Shown: positions 1 through 12,395, counted from the first letter of the stretch. The stretch is 58,513 nt of DNA from Chthoniobacter sp. (GCA_028293645.1 JAQGOK010000036.1:1-58513); one strand, 5' to 3'. Notes: generated from the sequence alone by a model not told the origin. Numbers and translations: made by a program.

Positions 1-3031
<3,031 letters not shown>

Positions 3032-3267
3032 GAGCGGCGCGGCGTGAGGCGAAAAGTGCGCAGGTTCTAGCAGCGCGCTGCAGCAGGGGCAAATGGCGAA
3101 TGTCCGCTCGCGGCAGGCTCACCCTCGAACGGCTGACGCGCGTCGCGACTGGCGAGGGAAGCTGGACGACACTTCAGTCGTCGCTCGGATGAGCGGCTGT
3201 TGCTGGTGAACTCCGAGGGTGTTTTGAAAGATTTTATCAAAAATCGGATGACAGATTCGGAGTCGGC

Positions 3268-5589
3268 ATGAGCTTTCCAGCCCTGAATAACCACATTTTG
3301 TCTCCTATGCGCTCAATTTCCCTCGCGGCCCTCGTTCTCAGCACCTCCATCGCTTCACTCCAGGCAGCTGCCATTATCAGCGCGGGAAGTGGGAATTGGG
3401 AGGCCGCTTCCCCAAACACCTGGACGCCTCCGGGTGATCCGCAGACCGGCAGCATCGACGATGTCTCAATCTTGACCGGGCACACCGTGATCTGGACGGG
3501 AGGAAGCGCGGTGGGCTTAAACGGATCCGGTGATCTCGGCGTGGCGAACGGGCATTCCATCAACATCAATGGCGGGATCTTGAGCCAGACTCCCGTGTTC
3601 TACTGGGTGCGAATCGGCCACGAGACCGACGGCACGATGAACATCAACGATGGGCGGTTCCACTTCACGAACTCGGTCGGGAATAACGACTCGCCGAGCC
3701 TTCAAGTGGGCATTCGTGGGGCCAGCGGCTTCATCAACGTTGGAGATGGCACCGGCGCAGCCGGCAGCGCGGTTATGAATCTGCGTGATCGGATCGATGG
3801 CACCAGCAGCAACGTGAACGTCAGCTTGAACCTCGGTGCTGAGGAAGGTGGCTTCACGCCCGGTCTCGCCGGCACGGTCATTGTGAAGTCCGACGGCTTG
3901 CTGGAAGGCGACAACGGCACGACGCGAATCGGCCAGGCCGGGAACGCTGCACATGCCTTGAGCACCCTGAGCGTGCAGGGCGGACTCTATCGGGCGCACG
4001 GTACGGTTGAAGCCGGTTCGCTCGTCACCGGCGCGGATCGGTCGAACGGATTGCTCAGCATCACCGGCGCAACCGGGCGAATGGAACAAGACGCCGGCGA
4101 ACTCGTCATCGGCTGGAACGGCGACGGCGCCATGGTGCTGGACACAGGCGGCGTCTATTCCAAAACGGACGCACCGAACCGGGGAGACATCTACATCGGG
4201 CGTGACACGACGGGCATCGGTTCGGTCACGGTGCAGAACGGCGGCCAGTTGCTGCGTGGGCCGGGTGGGAACGTGGGCGATCTACGGATCGGCTTCAATG
4301 GAACCGGGACCATGACGATCAACGACGGCGGGCTGGTTCGAAACGAATCTGGGAACTGGGATTGGATCGGTGAAAACAACGGCAGCAATGGCACCCTGCG
4401 GATCAATGCGGGTGGTGTTTTCGAAACGGTCGGCGCGACGAACTTCAACATCGGCGTGAACAGTGGCGCGACGGGGCTGGTGATCGTGAACGGAGGAACT
4501 CTCGATCTGCAGAATGCAGGGGGCGCGCAGATGCGGATCGGCGAAAATGGAACCGGCACGTTCCGGCAGATCTCGGGGATCACGAATACCGAGCAAGTGA
4601 TCATGGCGCAGACGAATGGGACCGCGACGTTCGATCTGCAGGGCGGAACGTTCCGAGTCGGCTCGGCATTCTTCATGGGTGGGAACGGCGCGGGCTCGCC
4701 TGGCACCGGCACCGCCACCGCAACGCAGTCGGGTGGCACGCTGAGTTCCTTTGGCTCAATCGTAGTCGGGCTCGCGCCTGCACATACGGCCAGCTACGCG
4801 CTCACCGGAGGTGAAATCGTGCACAACAGCGGCGACATCACCGTCGGTGAAAGTGGCGCCGGCACAATGTCGGTGGGAATCAGCGGCACCTTGACCGACA
4901 ACTCCGGCGGGTCGTTCTTCGTCGGCCGAAACGACGGCTCGAGCGGTTCGTTGATCGTCGATGGCACACTGTCGCGCATCGCCGGCAACGCGATTCGCGT
5001 CGGGAACGGCAACCCCGATGGCCTCGATAACACCACCGGCACGGGCGTGCTCGGCGGCACTGGCAACATCACTGCACTGGGCGGAGTTCAGGTCGGCACC
5101 CGCGGCACACTGACCGGCGGCACCCTCGCCAGCGTCGGCACGCTGAATCTCACCGGAAACATGACCTTCTCAATCAACGGCACGTGGTTCACCAACTTCA
5201 ACAGCACAGGCGGATCGGATCGAATCGCGCTCACCGGGCTGGCGGACATCTCCGGAGCAGTGCTGGATGGTGATTGGACGGGCGGCCAAACCGGTGCCGC
5301 GAGCCGCTATTGGCTGCTCGTGAACGACGATGTCGATCCGATTACCGGAAGCTTCGGCAACGTCAGCACCACGAGCCAATCGAACAGTACGCTGTTCTCG
5401 AATGCGGACGGGTACGCCACGATCGATGGCCAGGAATTTGCCGTCTTCTATTCCGGTGACTTTGCGACCAACGCGTTCACGGGCGGGAATGACCTTCTGC
5501 TGGCAGCGGTCCCTGAACCAAGCACGGCAGCGCTCATCTGCGGAGCACTTGGCTTTGGCCTTCTTCGGCGTCGGCGTTCAGCCGCTTAG
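3268..5589 (+). CDS. PEP-CTERM surface protein with beta-strand (T5SS/PEP-CTERM-type) repeats
   Basis: A predicted exported protein of 773 aa. The N-terminus has a signal peptide (SISLAALVLSTSIASLQAAA). The body is glycine/asparagine-rich with short recurring units of the type GTGTMTINDGG and GENGTGTFRQ, like the repeats shared by autotransporter passengers and PEP-CTERM proteins, which suggests a beta-helix. The C-terminus is a PEP-CTERM sorting signal: VPEPST, a hydrophobic stretch, then RRRR. Such tails are recognised by an exosortase, which is not in this window. I use the ATG at 3268 because CGGAG at 3258-3262 sits 5 nt upstream. A second ATG at 3307 would give a shorter, more typical signal peptide. 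The ligand or function is unknown. The gene is divergent from carB. Confidence 0.85.
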   Translation: MSFPALNNHILSPMRSISLAALVLSTSIASLQAAAIISAGSGNWEAASPNTWTPPGDPQTGSIDDVSILTGHTVIWTGGSAVGLNGSGDLGVANGHSININGGILSQTPVFYWVRIGHETDGTMNINDGRFHFTNSVGNNDSPSLQVGIRGASGFINVGDGTGAAGSAVMNLRDRIDGTSSNVNVSLNLGAEEGGFTPGLAGTVIVKSDGLLEGDNGTTRIGQAGNAAHALSTLSVQGGLYRAHGTVEAGSLVTGADRSNGLLSITGATGRMEQDAGELVIGWNGDGAMVLDTGGVYSKTDAPNRGDIYIGRDTTGIGSVTVQNGGQLLRGPGGNVGDLRIGFNGTGTMTINDGGLVRNESGNWDWIGENNGSNGTLRINAGGVFETVGATNFNIGVNSGATGLVIVNGGTLDLQNAGGAQMRIGENGTGTFRQISGITNTEQVIMAQTNGTATFDLQGGTFRVGSAFFMGGNGAGSPGTGTATATQSGGTLSSFGSIVVGLAPAHTASYALTGGEIVHNSGDITVGESGAGTMSVGISGTLTDNSGGSFFVGRNDGSSGSLIVDGTLSRIAGNAIRVGNGNPDGLDNTTGTGVLGGTGNITALGGVQVGTRGTLTGGTLASVGTLNLTGNMTFSINGTWFTNFNSTGGSDRIALTGLADISGAVLDGDWTGGQTGAASRYWLLVNDDVDPITGSFGNVSTTSQSNSTLFSNADGYATIDGQEFAVFYSGDFATNAFTGGNDLLLAAVPEPSTAALICGALGFGLLRRRRSAA

Positions 5590-5655
5590 CGCAACCCGGC
5601 CTCACGAAGTAGGAGGACGAGAGCGCGTGATCGAAGGAACTGGCTGGCTGTGGCG

Positions 5656-5684
5656 GGTGAGGCGGCGGCGCAACCCGCCTCGCC
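5656..5684. terminator. Possible hairpin between two convergent PEP-CTERM genes
   Basis: A 10 bp stem (GGTGAGGCGG with CCGCCTCGCC, one G-U pair) surrounds a 9 nt loop in the 184 bp gap between the convergent genes ending at 5589 and 5774. No T-tract follows on either strand, so it is only a weak terminator candidate. Confidence 0.3.
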
Positions 5685-5773
5685 GGATCGCAGCTGGCCA
5701 GCCGGTAACGCAAAGCTCCGCAGGCCAGTGTCACGCACCGGGCCGGCTCGTCACTTGATTCGGCAGCGCTGAC

Positions 5774-7471
5774 TTACTTCCTGCGCCGCCGGCCGAATCC
5801 GAGGAGTGCCCCGATCCCAAGCAAACCTGCGATCGTCGGTTCCGGGACGTTTACCACGTCCGGACCCGCGGCAAAATTACCCTGCACCTGCTCGTGCGTG
5901 AGCGCGTAATCGTAGATGCGGAACTCGTTGAAGATCGCATCCAGATTGGCGTCGCCGCCCCAGTTGGAGCGACCGAGCCAGTTGTTCACATCGTTGACGG
6001 TGCCGGGGCCACCAACGCTGGTGAAGCCTTCCATTAAGTTGCCGTTCTGGTACCAGCGCCACTCCTTGTCCACGAAGTCATAAATCATGACCACGTGCTG
6101 CTCAGTGCCGAGCAGGTTGGTGTTCTGGGTTGTCCGACCGCCGCCGCCGACAGCACCGCCGCCGCCGGGGATTGCCCCATCGCCGCCGCGATCGATGGTC
6201 ATCCCGGGATCGTTCCCGCTATTTGCACTGAGGAACATGTAGTTCGCTCCGTTGGCCGCACCACCGGGGCCGTTCACTTCAAAAGGAGCGACACCTGGGT
6301 TGCCAGTGGATGCATTCGCTGGAACGCCGGTGGAGCCGAAATCCATGATTCGAGACCAGTTGTTGTTGCCCTGCACCGTCACCCACGCTTCGTAGCTCGC
6401 GCTGGAGAATGCCGGTCCATTGGCTGTTCCTGAGAACACTCCGTTGGGCAAATCGATATAACCTTGGGTCTGCGCGCCGCCCGGCAAATCCACCCCGGAG
6501 GAGGTCACAGTTACACCTGGTCCACGGATCTGCGCATTCTTTCCGCCAATTACGTCCGGGACGGTGGTGCCATCTGCACCGCTGGCGATTCCATTGAAGG
6601 TATAGCGGTTGCGAGGAAGCGCGGGAAGTTGGGTGTTGACCCGGTTGTAGGTGGTCTCGTCCACCCGTCCGTAGGCCGTCTTCTCGAGATTGAAGTTGCT
6701 GGCGATCTGCGCATCGCTGAGCACGCCTTCGTGGACACGTACTTTGCCGATGGCGCCGCCGAGCCGGTTTCCAGGCTCGATGTCGAATGCAGGTCCCGCA
6801 TTGCTGCGCTGGGCTCCGATGTTGATCGAAAAGTCGGGATGAATGTTTAGGGCCACACTCTCCTGGTTGACTAAAAGACCGTCTTTATACACACGCTGAA
6901 TCGTTCCGTCGTAGGTGTAAGCGAGATGATGCCATTGCCCTTCCACCGGAGTCCCCGGTGGGCGTGGCCCTCCGTCGCTTCCATTCGGATCATTTGGACC
7001 CCAGCCGATGTCAGCGCCTCCCCAGTGACCGACTGCGCCCCAGCGGTTATCGGTGCCATAGTTCAGCGAAATGTTTCGTGCGTCATCTCCACGACGTCCC
7101 CAGCTGACGAGTGACTCTTCGGAACGAATGAAACCCTGGTAGGCCCAGACTTCAATCGACGAGGTTCCGCCGCCCTCGATCCCATCGGGGCTGATCGGGC
7201 CAACGAATTGCTCCGAATCATCGAAGAACACCGCCGGTTGGGAATTGATCGTATGGAAGGTCGGAGAACCCGCCGCCGTGAAGTTTCCCGTCAGCGTCCC
7301 GGTGTTGGTCCAGGTCGTGGCGCCCGAACTGAAAGTCGAAGCGTCTACGTTAATGAGCAGGCTCTCGGCAATCTGGAGCTGCCCGACAGCGCTGGTAATT
7401 GGCAGACCCGCGAGCAGGAGAGCACCGGCGAGGCTGGATGCTTGGGGAAGTCTGCGAGTGGGTGTGGTCAT
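5774..7471 (-). CDS. PEP-CTERM protein with two LamG/concanavalin-like domains
   Basis: A predicted exported protein of about 565 aa. The ATG at 7471 is preferred because it begins a clean signal peptide (RRLPQASSLAGALLLAGLPITSAVG). The frame is open further upstream to 7630, but that stretch is not signal-like. Two jelly-roll units are visible. The first has SSIEVWAYQGFIRSEESLVSWG, GQWHHLAYTYDG and KVRVHEGVLSDAQI. The second has SASYEAWV, EQHVVMIYDF and FNEFRIYDYALTHEQV. These are typical of LamG-like laminin-G/glucanase folds that bind glycans. The C-terminus is VPEPT, a hydrophobic helix, then RRRRK, a PEP-CTERM signal. It is convergent with the other PEP-CTERM gene. Substrate unknown. Confidence 0.85.
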   Translation of the reverse strand: MTTPTRRLPQASSLAGALLLAGLPITSAVGQLQIAESLLINVDASTFSSGATTWTNTGTLTGNFTAAGSPTFHTINSQPAVFFDDSEQFVGPISPDGIEGGGTSSIEVWAYQGFIRSEESLVSWGRRGDDARNISLNYGTDNRWGAVGHWGGADIGWGPNDPNGSDGGPRPPGTPVEGQWHHLAYTYDGTIQRVYKDGLLVNQESVALNIHPDFSINIGAQRSNAGPAFDIEPGNRLGGAIGKVRVHEGVLSDAQIASNFNLEKTAYGRVDETTYNRVNTQLPALPRNRYTFNGIASGADGTTVPDVIGGKNAQIRGPGVTVTSSGVDLPGGAQTQGYIDLPNGVFSGTANGPAFSSASYEAWVTVQGNNNWSRIMDFGSTGVPANASTGNPGVAPFEVNGPGGAANGANYMFLSANSGNDPGMTIDRGGDGAIPGGGGAVGGGGRTTQNTNLLGTEQHVVMIYDFVDKEWRWYQNGNLMEGFTSVGGPGTVNDVNNWLGRSNWGGDANLDAIFNEFRIYDYALTHEQVQGNFAAGPDVVNVPEPTIAGLLGIGALLGFGRRRRK

Positions 7472-7641
7472 AGAAAGGGAAGGGGCTGTGAGGGACTGCC
7501 GTGGAAGACTGGCGGGGGCGGCGCTCGGACTCTGGAGGGGGTGATTGGGAGGATCAAGTCCAATTGTGATGAGTATGTCACAAGGTGACGGCGATTCCGC
7601 TCCGCTGCAGCTCACACCACGGATCCGCAACTGCTACCTGC

Positions 7642-9150
7642 TCAGCTCTTGCCCATCCAACCCACCTTGCGCAGCGCCTCCAGACACTGCTTCACGCTCA
7701 TCGCCGCACGGGCCTGCTCACGGTAGCTCGCGCAACGGTCGCGCCATGCCTTCAGCTCCGCAGGAGGAGCGTGATAGGGTTTCTCGTGCGGCACTTTCTG
7801 GCCGACGAGTAAAGCGAGGTAACCCTCGAGTCCGAAGGAATTCGTCGGGTGCAGCAGGATGCCCGTCAGCAGGGCACTGGGTCCGTTCTCGCGGTAATAC
7901 TCGATGACCTCCGCCGCTCCGCCCACCTCCGTGTCTTCCCGGCACGAACGCCAGAACGGCGTGTCGAGACGCGTGTTGAACTTGTAGTGCACCGCGAGGA
8001 AATCGCGGATGTCGTCCCACTGCTCCGCGTTGTAGCGGTTGTAGAAGTCGATCATCGTCCGCGTCGGCACGCCGAGGCTGTCCACGAGACCGTCCGCGAG
8101 CGTGCTCGCCTGGACACAGATCCCCTGGAGTGCGGTCGCTTCGAGCGGTTCGACAAAGCCGCTGGCATTGCCCACCCCGACGACATTTCCGACCCAATTT
8201 CGGGTGCTGCGAAACGAGCGGAACTTCACCACTCGCGGCTCGTTCGCGATCTTCGGATTTTTCGAGAGGAGTTCCGCTCGTGCGGCATCATCGTCGATGA
8301 AACTGGACGAATAAACGTAACCGCGGTTGATCCAATGCTCGTGCTCGATCTGCCAGCACCAACCCGCGTCCATGGTCTCTGCGACAGTGTAAGGTCGGAT
8401 CGGCTCATCAGTGCGCGGCCAGCCGGCGATCACCGCACGGTCGCAGAAGAGGCTCTTCTCAAACGAGATGGTTGGCTCGTTCAAAGCGCGGCCGAGCAGC
8501 TCGCTACGGAAGCCGGACGCATCAACGAACAGGTCCGCGGTGATCTTCTCGCCGCTCGCCAGATCCAGCGCGAGCACGCCGCGCTCTTCACGTCCGCCGA
8601 GTGTCACCGGACCCGTTTCGGCACCAGTCACATTCCCATCGATGATCTCGACCCCGAGCGCCCGCGCGGTCTGCTCGAGGAACGCGACGAGCTTCACATT
8701 CTCGATGTGGAAAGCGTGCGAGTTATGAAAGTGCGGCGTGCCGTCCTGCTTGCGCGCGAAAGCCTTGTCGTGCGCCATCAGCGCAGACGCCGGACCGACC
8801 CACAGCGTCTCGTCGTCGTGGTAAAAACCGACGTTCCGCCGGAGTTCCGGCCAGCGCTGTTCGTATTCCTTGGCAAAGGTGTAGAAGAACTCCGGACGCG
8901 GGCCCCAGAGGAAGCGAATGCCAAGCTTCCAGGTCGGCTCCGCGCCGGCATAGAAATCCTGCGGACGCAGCTTCAGGTACTCGAAGAAGTGCCGGGGAAA
9001 CGATGCGGTCGTGCCTTCGCCAACGCCGATAATGCCGATCTCCCGGCTTCGGATTACGCGGAGTGAAACTTCCGGAAGCCGGCGTTTCAGCGTCAACGCC
9101 GCGATAAGGCCGGCGCTGCCGCCGCCGAGAATGACGATGTCCTGGATCAT
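7642..9150 (-). CDS. Flavin-dependent tryptophan halogenase-family protein
   Basis: About 502 aa. The N-terminus has the FAD dinucleotide-binding motif VILGGGSAGLIAALTL (residues 7-22), followed by GIIGVGEGTTASFP. The region EPTWKLGIRF places a lysine (about residue 75) where PrnA has its catalytic Lys79. The usual WxWxIP motif reads WCWQIE, keeping both tryptophans but losing the proline, so halogenating activity is uncertain. Family members oxidise a substrate with FADH2, oxygen and chloride or bromide, and need a flavin reductase, which is not adjacent. The ATG at 9150 is chosen because the Rossmann motif follows directly; the frame is open to 9228. No biosynthetic cluster surrounds it. 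It is divergent from the amidohydrolase at 9294. Confidence 0.8.
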   Translation of the reverse strand: MIQDIVILGGGSAGLIAALTLKRRLPEVSLRVIRSREIGIIGVGEGTTASFPRHFFEYLKLRPQDFYAGAEPTWKLGIRFLWGPRPEFFYTFAKEYEQRWPELRRNVGFYHDDETLWVGPASALMAHDKAFARKQDGTPHFHNSHAFHIENVKLVAFLEQTARALGVEIIDGNVTGAETGPVTLGGREERGVLALDLASGEKITADLFVDASGFRSELLGRALNEPTISFEKSLFCDRAVIAGWPRTDEPIRPYTVAETMDAGWCWQIEHEHWINRGYVYSSSFIDDDAARAELLSKNPKIANEPRVVKFRSFRSTRNWVGNVVGVGNASGFVEPLEATALQGICVQASTLADGLVDSLGVPTRTMIDFYNRYNAEQWDDIRDFLAVHYKFNTRLDTPFWRSCREDTEVGGAAEVIEYYRENGPSALLTGILLHPTNSFGLEGYLALLVGQKVPHEKPYHAPPAELKAWRDRCASYREQARAAMSVKQCLEALRKVGWMGKS

Positions 9151-9293
9151 TTTGGGGGAAGGCAGGGCTAGCTGCACCGGGCGCGGGTTGGACAGCGAAA
9201 TACATCCGCGATGGAAGTTTCCTGCCACCTACCGCTCGCGGTCCCGCCAGAGTTGGTGCGCTTTTCTCGAGTGACCTGCTTATCGTCTCAACC

Positions 9294-10280
9294 GTGACGC
9301 CATCGAACGCTTCGCCTCGCCGCATCGACATGCATGTGCACATGGTCGGCAACGGGCAAAATGGCTCCGGTGGTTGGCTGCGGCTCGGCTCGGCGTGGCA
9401 TCGCTGGCTCGCCGGGTTCATGCTCAAGCAGCTCGGCCTGCCGGCCAGCGCGGTGGAAGGTGATCTGGAAGGTGCGTTTTCGGAATTCCTGCTGCGACAG
9501 GTCCGTGCCGCGCCTTCGCTGGATGCCGTGGTGCTCCTCGCCCACGAGCAGGTGTATGACGAAAGTGGCAGCTTGCAGCGCGAGCACGGCACGATGTTCG
9601 TGCCAAACGACGTCGTGCTCGGGCTCGCCAGGCAGCATCCCGAATTTCTCGCCGGCGCGAGCATTCATCCGGCGCGTCCAGATGCGATCGAAGAACTCGA
9701 CCGCTGCGCGGAGGCGGGAGCGGTGCTGATGAAGTGCCTGCCGAATTGTCAGAACATCGATTGCTCCAGTCCGCGCTATCGCCGTTTTTGGGAGCGGATG
9801 GCCGAGTTGCGCCTGCCGCTGCTTGCGCACACCGGCGGCGAACACACCGTGGAGATTGTGCGGCCGGAGTTCGCCGATCCGAAGCTGCTTCGCCTGCCGC
9901 TGGAATGCGGCGTCACGGTGATCGCGGCGCATTGTGCGACCCGGAGCGGAGCGTTCGATGGAGATTACTTTGGGGACTGGGTGGCAATGCTGCGGGAGTT
10001 CCCGAATCTATACGGCGACATCTCCGCGCTCGTCTCGCTGAACCGCTGCGGACACCTGCGCGACTGCCTCGCTCCCGAAATCCTGCCGCGCATCTTGCAC
10101 GGGAGCGACTTTCCCGTGCCGGTGCTCGGCCACCGTCTTTGGCTGCAACGCTGGATCGACACTGCGACGTTCCGCCGCTGTCAGGCCATCGAAAATCAGC
10201 TCGAACGCGACTGGCAATTCAAACGCGCGCTCGGATTTCCGGAGGAAACGCTGACGCGTGCCGCGGCCTTGCTTCGGTAA
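9294..10280 (+). CDS. Amidohydrolase-family (amidohydrolase 2) TIM-barrel metal-dependent hydrolase
   Basis: A 328 aa protein with GTG start. The GTG is required because the metal-binding motif DMHVH (residues 12-16) follows almost at once. Further ligands typical of the superfamily are visible: a lysine in VLMKCLPN, His in LLAHTGGEH, His in VIAAHCA, and Asp in HGSDFPVP near the C-terminus. The order HxH...H...H...D fits the amidohydrolase-related (ACMSD-like) group, which hydrolyses or decarboxylates small organic acids. The substrate cannot be told from sequence. The 143 bp gap to the divergent halogenase gene must hold promoters for both. Confidence 0.8.
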   Translation: MTPSNASPRRIDMHVHMVGNGQNGSGGWLRLGSAWHRWLAGFMLKQLGLPASAVEGDLEGAFSEFLLRQVRAAPSLDAVVLLAHEQVYDESGSLQREHGTMFVPNDVVLGLARQHPEFLAGASIHPARPDAIEELDRCAEAGAVLMKCLPNCQNIDCSSPRYRRFWERMAELRLPLLAHTGGEHTVEIVRPEFADPKLLRLPLECGVTVIAAHCATRSGAFDGDYFGDWVAMLREFPNLYGDISALVSLNRCGHLRDCLAPEILPRILHGSDFPVPVLGHRLWLQRWIDTATFRRCQAIENQLERDWQFKRALGFPEETLTRAAALLR

Positions 10281-10339
10281 GAGCACCGCGGGGAAACCTT
10301 GGTTGGCTTCGGCGCACTGGATGCGCTTACTTGTCCGCG

Positions 10340-11065
10340 ATGAATGTGAAAGTTCTGATTTCCCTCGCGATCGTGGTCGCCGCGATCGTCGGTGCCGCGA
10401 TGTGGTTTCTGCGAACCACGCCTCCGCCCCAGGTCGCCGACGCGCTCAACGCCACTCCTGCTCCCACACTCACTGATGACATGATGTGGGGAGGGAAACG
10501 TTCTCCGCGGATCGCCCCGGACAGGAGCACGCCGGCCCCCAAAGCGCCGGAGAAATCCGCTGCCCGCCCCAGCACGCCCGCAGCGCCGCCTGCCGATTGG
10601 GAGATCAAAATCCAGCAGGCGATCGAGGCAAATCCCGACAACAGCGATGCCGCCAACCTCGCGACTGCGCAGACTTTGATCAACATGCTCCCGACCTTCC
10701 CACCGGATGGTCAGGTCGAGGCCGCGCAGCACCTTTTGAATCTGCTGCCGGATGCCGAATACGGCCGCGTCCTGCCGATCGTGAAGAATCCGACGATGCC
10801 GGAGGAAGTGCTCGACGTCTTCGTGACCGAGCTGATGAACCGTGAAGATCCGGTGAAGCTGCCCGCATTGCTCGAGATCGCGAAGATCCCCAATCATCCG
10901 CACCAGGAGGAAGCGCTGACGGATCTGCAGATCTTCCTCGACGATGACTTCGGCACGAACTGGAACCGGTGGGATGTCGCGCTCAAAGACTATTTGAAAA
11001 AGCAGGCGGACGAAACCGCTGCGGAAGCCACGACGCCTTCCGCACTGGTCCCGGCGCCACGATGA
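10340..11065 (+). CDS. Hypothetical membrane-anchored protein
   Basis: 241 aa; I do not recognise the family. Residues 1-25 (NVKVLISLAIVVAAIVGAAMWFL) form an N-terminal membrane anchor. Then comes a Pro/Ala/Lys-rich linker (residues about 50-90), then a helical domain with acidic and leucine-rich helices (LINMLPTF, AAQHLLNLLPDAEYGRVLPIV, LPALLEIAKIPNHPHQEEALTDL). The last pattern recalls HEAT/armadillo-like helical pairs. The gene ends in an ATGA overlap with ubiX (11062-11065), so it is likely co-transcribed and translationally coupled with ubiX and the acyltransferase. Confidence 0.7.
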   Translation: MNVKVLISLAIVVAAIVGAAMWFLRTTPPPQVADALNATPAPTLTDDMMWGGKRSPRIAPDRSTPAPKAPEKSAARPSTPAAPPADWEIKIQQAIEANPDNSDAANLATAQTLINMLPTFPPDGQVEAAQHLLNLLPDAEYGRVLPIVKNPTMPEEVLDVFVTELMNREDPVKLPALLEIAKIPNHPHQEEALTDLQIFLDDDFGTNWNRWDVALKDYLKKQADETAAEATTPSALVPAPR

Positions 11066-11613
11066 AGCTGGTGGTCGCCGCCACTGGCGCAAGTGGGGCG
11101 ATTTACCTGCAGCGGCTGCTCGCGCAGATCGACTGCGCGGCCCACGAGGTGCACCTCGTCTTGAGTGGGTATGCGAAGCAGGTGATCGCGGAGGAACTCG
11201 GCACGCTCGAAGTGCCCGCGGGCGTTCAGCAACATGGTGACAAGTCGATGAACGTGCCGTTCGTCAGCGGCTCCGCGCGCTTCGATGCGATGGTCGTTTG
11301 TCCGTGCTCGATGGGAACGCTGGGCCGGATCGCAGCCGGCACGAGCGACTCCACTTTGCTCCGAGCCGCCGATGTTTTCCTCAAGGAACGACGCAAGCTC
11401 ATCCTCGTTCCGCGCGAGACGCCATGGAATCTGATCCACGCGCGCAACGTGGTCACGTTGCTCGAAGCCGGCGCCGTCGTACTTCCAGCGTCGCCGGGAT
11501 TTTACAGCCGCCCGCAGAGCGTCGCGGAAGTTGCCGACACCGTCGTCTCGCGCATTCTCGATCAGCTCGGCCTGCCCAATCCGGACACGTTTCGTTGGGC
11601 CGAAGGCGCATGA
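11062..11613 (+). CDS. ubiX: Flavin prenyltransferase UbiX
   Basis: 183 aa, the normal length for the family. UbiX joins dimethylallyl phosphate to FMN to make prenyl-FMN, the cofactor of UbiD-type decarboxylases in ubiquinone/menaquinone precursor metabolism. Visible motifs are VVAATGASGAIY at the N-terminus (FMN phosphate binding), VVCPCSMGTLGRIAAGTSDSTLLRAADV, and ILVPRETPWNLIHARN. Both ends overlap neighbours by ATGA (11062-11065 and 11610-11613), indicating a three-gene coupled operon. No ubiD is in the window. Confidence 0.93.
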   Translation: MKLVVAATGASGAIYLQRLLAQIDCAAHEVHLVLSGYAKQVIAEELGTLEVPAGVQQHGDKSMNVPFVSGSARFDAMVVCPCSMGTLGRIAAGTSDSTLLRAADVFLKERRKLILVPRETPWNLIHARNVVTLLEAGAVVLPASPGFYSRPQSVAEVADTVVSRILDQLGLPNPDTFRWAEGA

Positions 11614-12248
11614 CTTCGGTGCAAAAGGCGAAGCTGCTGGCGGCGCTTGCCACGTGGATCGCCCGCCCGTGGCTGGCGACGCTTCGCTTCGAGATGATCG
11701 ATCACGCTGGGGTGCTGCGCGATCCGCCCGAACGTCCGCTGCTGTGGTGCTTCTGGCACAACCGCCTCTTCGTGATGGCGCACATGTTCGAGAAGTTTTT
11801 CCCCGATCGGCCGGGCGCAGCTCTGGCGAGTGCGAGCAAGGATGGCGAGATCATTGCAGCGGTGATGCAACGCTTTGGCATCCGCGCAATTCGTGGATCG
11901 AGTTCGCGCCGCGGTGCCATGGCTTTGGTGGAAATGAAGCGGGCAATCGACGCGGGCGAGATCACCGCGCTCACGCCCGACGGTCCGCGGGGACCGCGCT
12001 ATCACGTCAATCCCGGGGTGATCAAGCTGGCGCAACTCACCGGTGGCACCGCCTTGCCGATCCACATCCGGTATTCGCGGTGCTGGCGGCTGAGTGGCTG
12101 GGATGGGTTCATGATTCCCGAGCCCTTCGCGCGGATCACGGTCACATTCCTGCCGCTGCATCACGTCGCGCCGACCGACAGCGATGCAGCTTTCGAAGCG
12201 GAACGCGCCCGACTCGAAGCGGTGATGCGGAGTGCGGCGGACGACTGA
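11610..12248 (+). CDS. DUF374-type lysophospholipid/KDO2-lipid acyltransferase-like protein
   Basis: 212 aa. The protein resembles the DUF374 group of the lysophospholipid acyltransferase superfamily. Motif LLWCFWHNRLFVM carries the catalytic-type His. ASASKDGEIIAAVMQRFGIRAIRGSSSRRGAMAL and ALTPDGPRGP are the other hallmark blocks. It probably acylates a lipid A or phospholipid precursor at the inner membrane. The start ATG overlaps the ubiX stop (ATGA). Confidence 0.85.
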   Translation: MTSVQKAKLLAALATWIARPWLATLRFEMIDHAGVLRDPPERPLLWCFWHNRLFVMAHMFEKFFPDRPGAALASASKDGEIIAAVMQRFGIRAIRGSSSRRGAMALVEMKRAIDAGEITALTPDGPRGPRYHVNPGVIKLAQLTGGTALPIHIRYSRCWRLSGWDGFMIPEPFARITVTFLPLHHVAPTDSDAAFEAERARLEAVMRSAADD

Positions 12249-12253
12249 CTCAC

Positions 12254-12327
12254 CGCAGACGGGCGCAGAGACATAGAAGGGCCGCTGGGGAGAGTTTTCA
12301 TGGACGTCCTCTCTGCGACCGTCTGCG
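12254..12327. repeat. Imperfect inverted repeat upstream of folD
   Basis: The arm at 12254-12270 (CGCAGACGGGCGCAGAG) pairs with 12311-12327, 16 of 17 bases matching, around a 40 nt spacer. It sits in the 147 bp gap between the acyltransferase and folD. It could be a dispersed REP/MITE-like element or a transcript hairpin. No T-tract follows it. Confidence 0.55.
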
Positions 12328-12395
12328 TTCTTTGCGCCTTCGCGGCAAATGATGCGCGTGACAGCAATGAGCGGCGTGCTTTCACTCGCGAGGCC

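Noticed and set aside
9734-10339. N-terminal extension of the membrane-anchored protein at 10340
   Set aside because: The frame overlaps the amidohydrolase gene and is low-complexity; the ATG at 10340 begins a proper membrane helix.
12300-12395. Upstream extension of folD
   Set aside because: It passes through an inverted repeat and lacks FolD similarity; conserved sequence starts at 12396.
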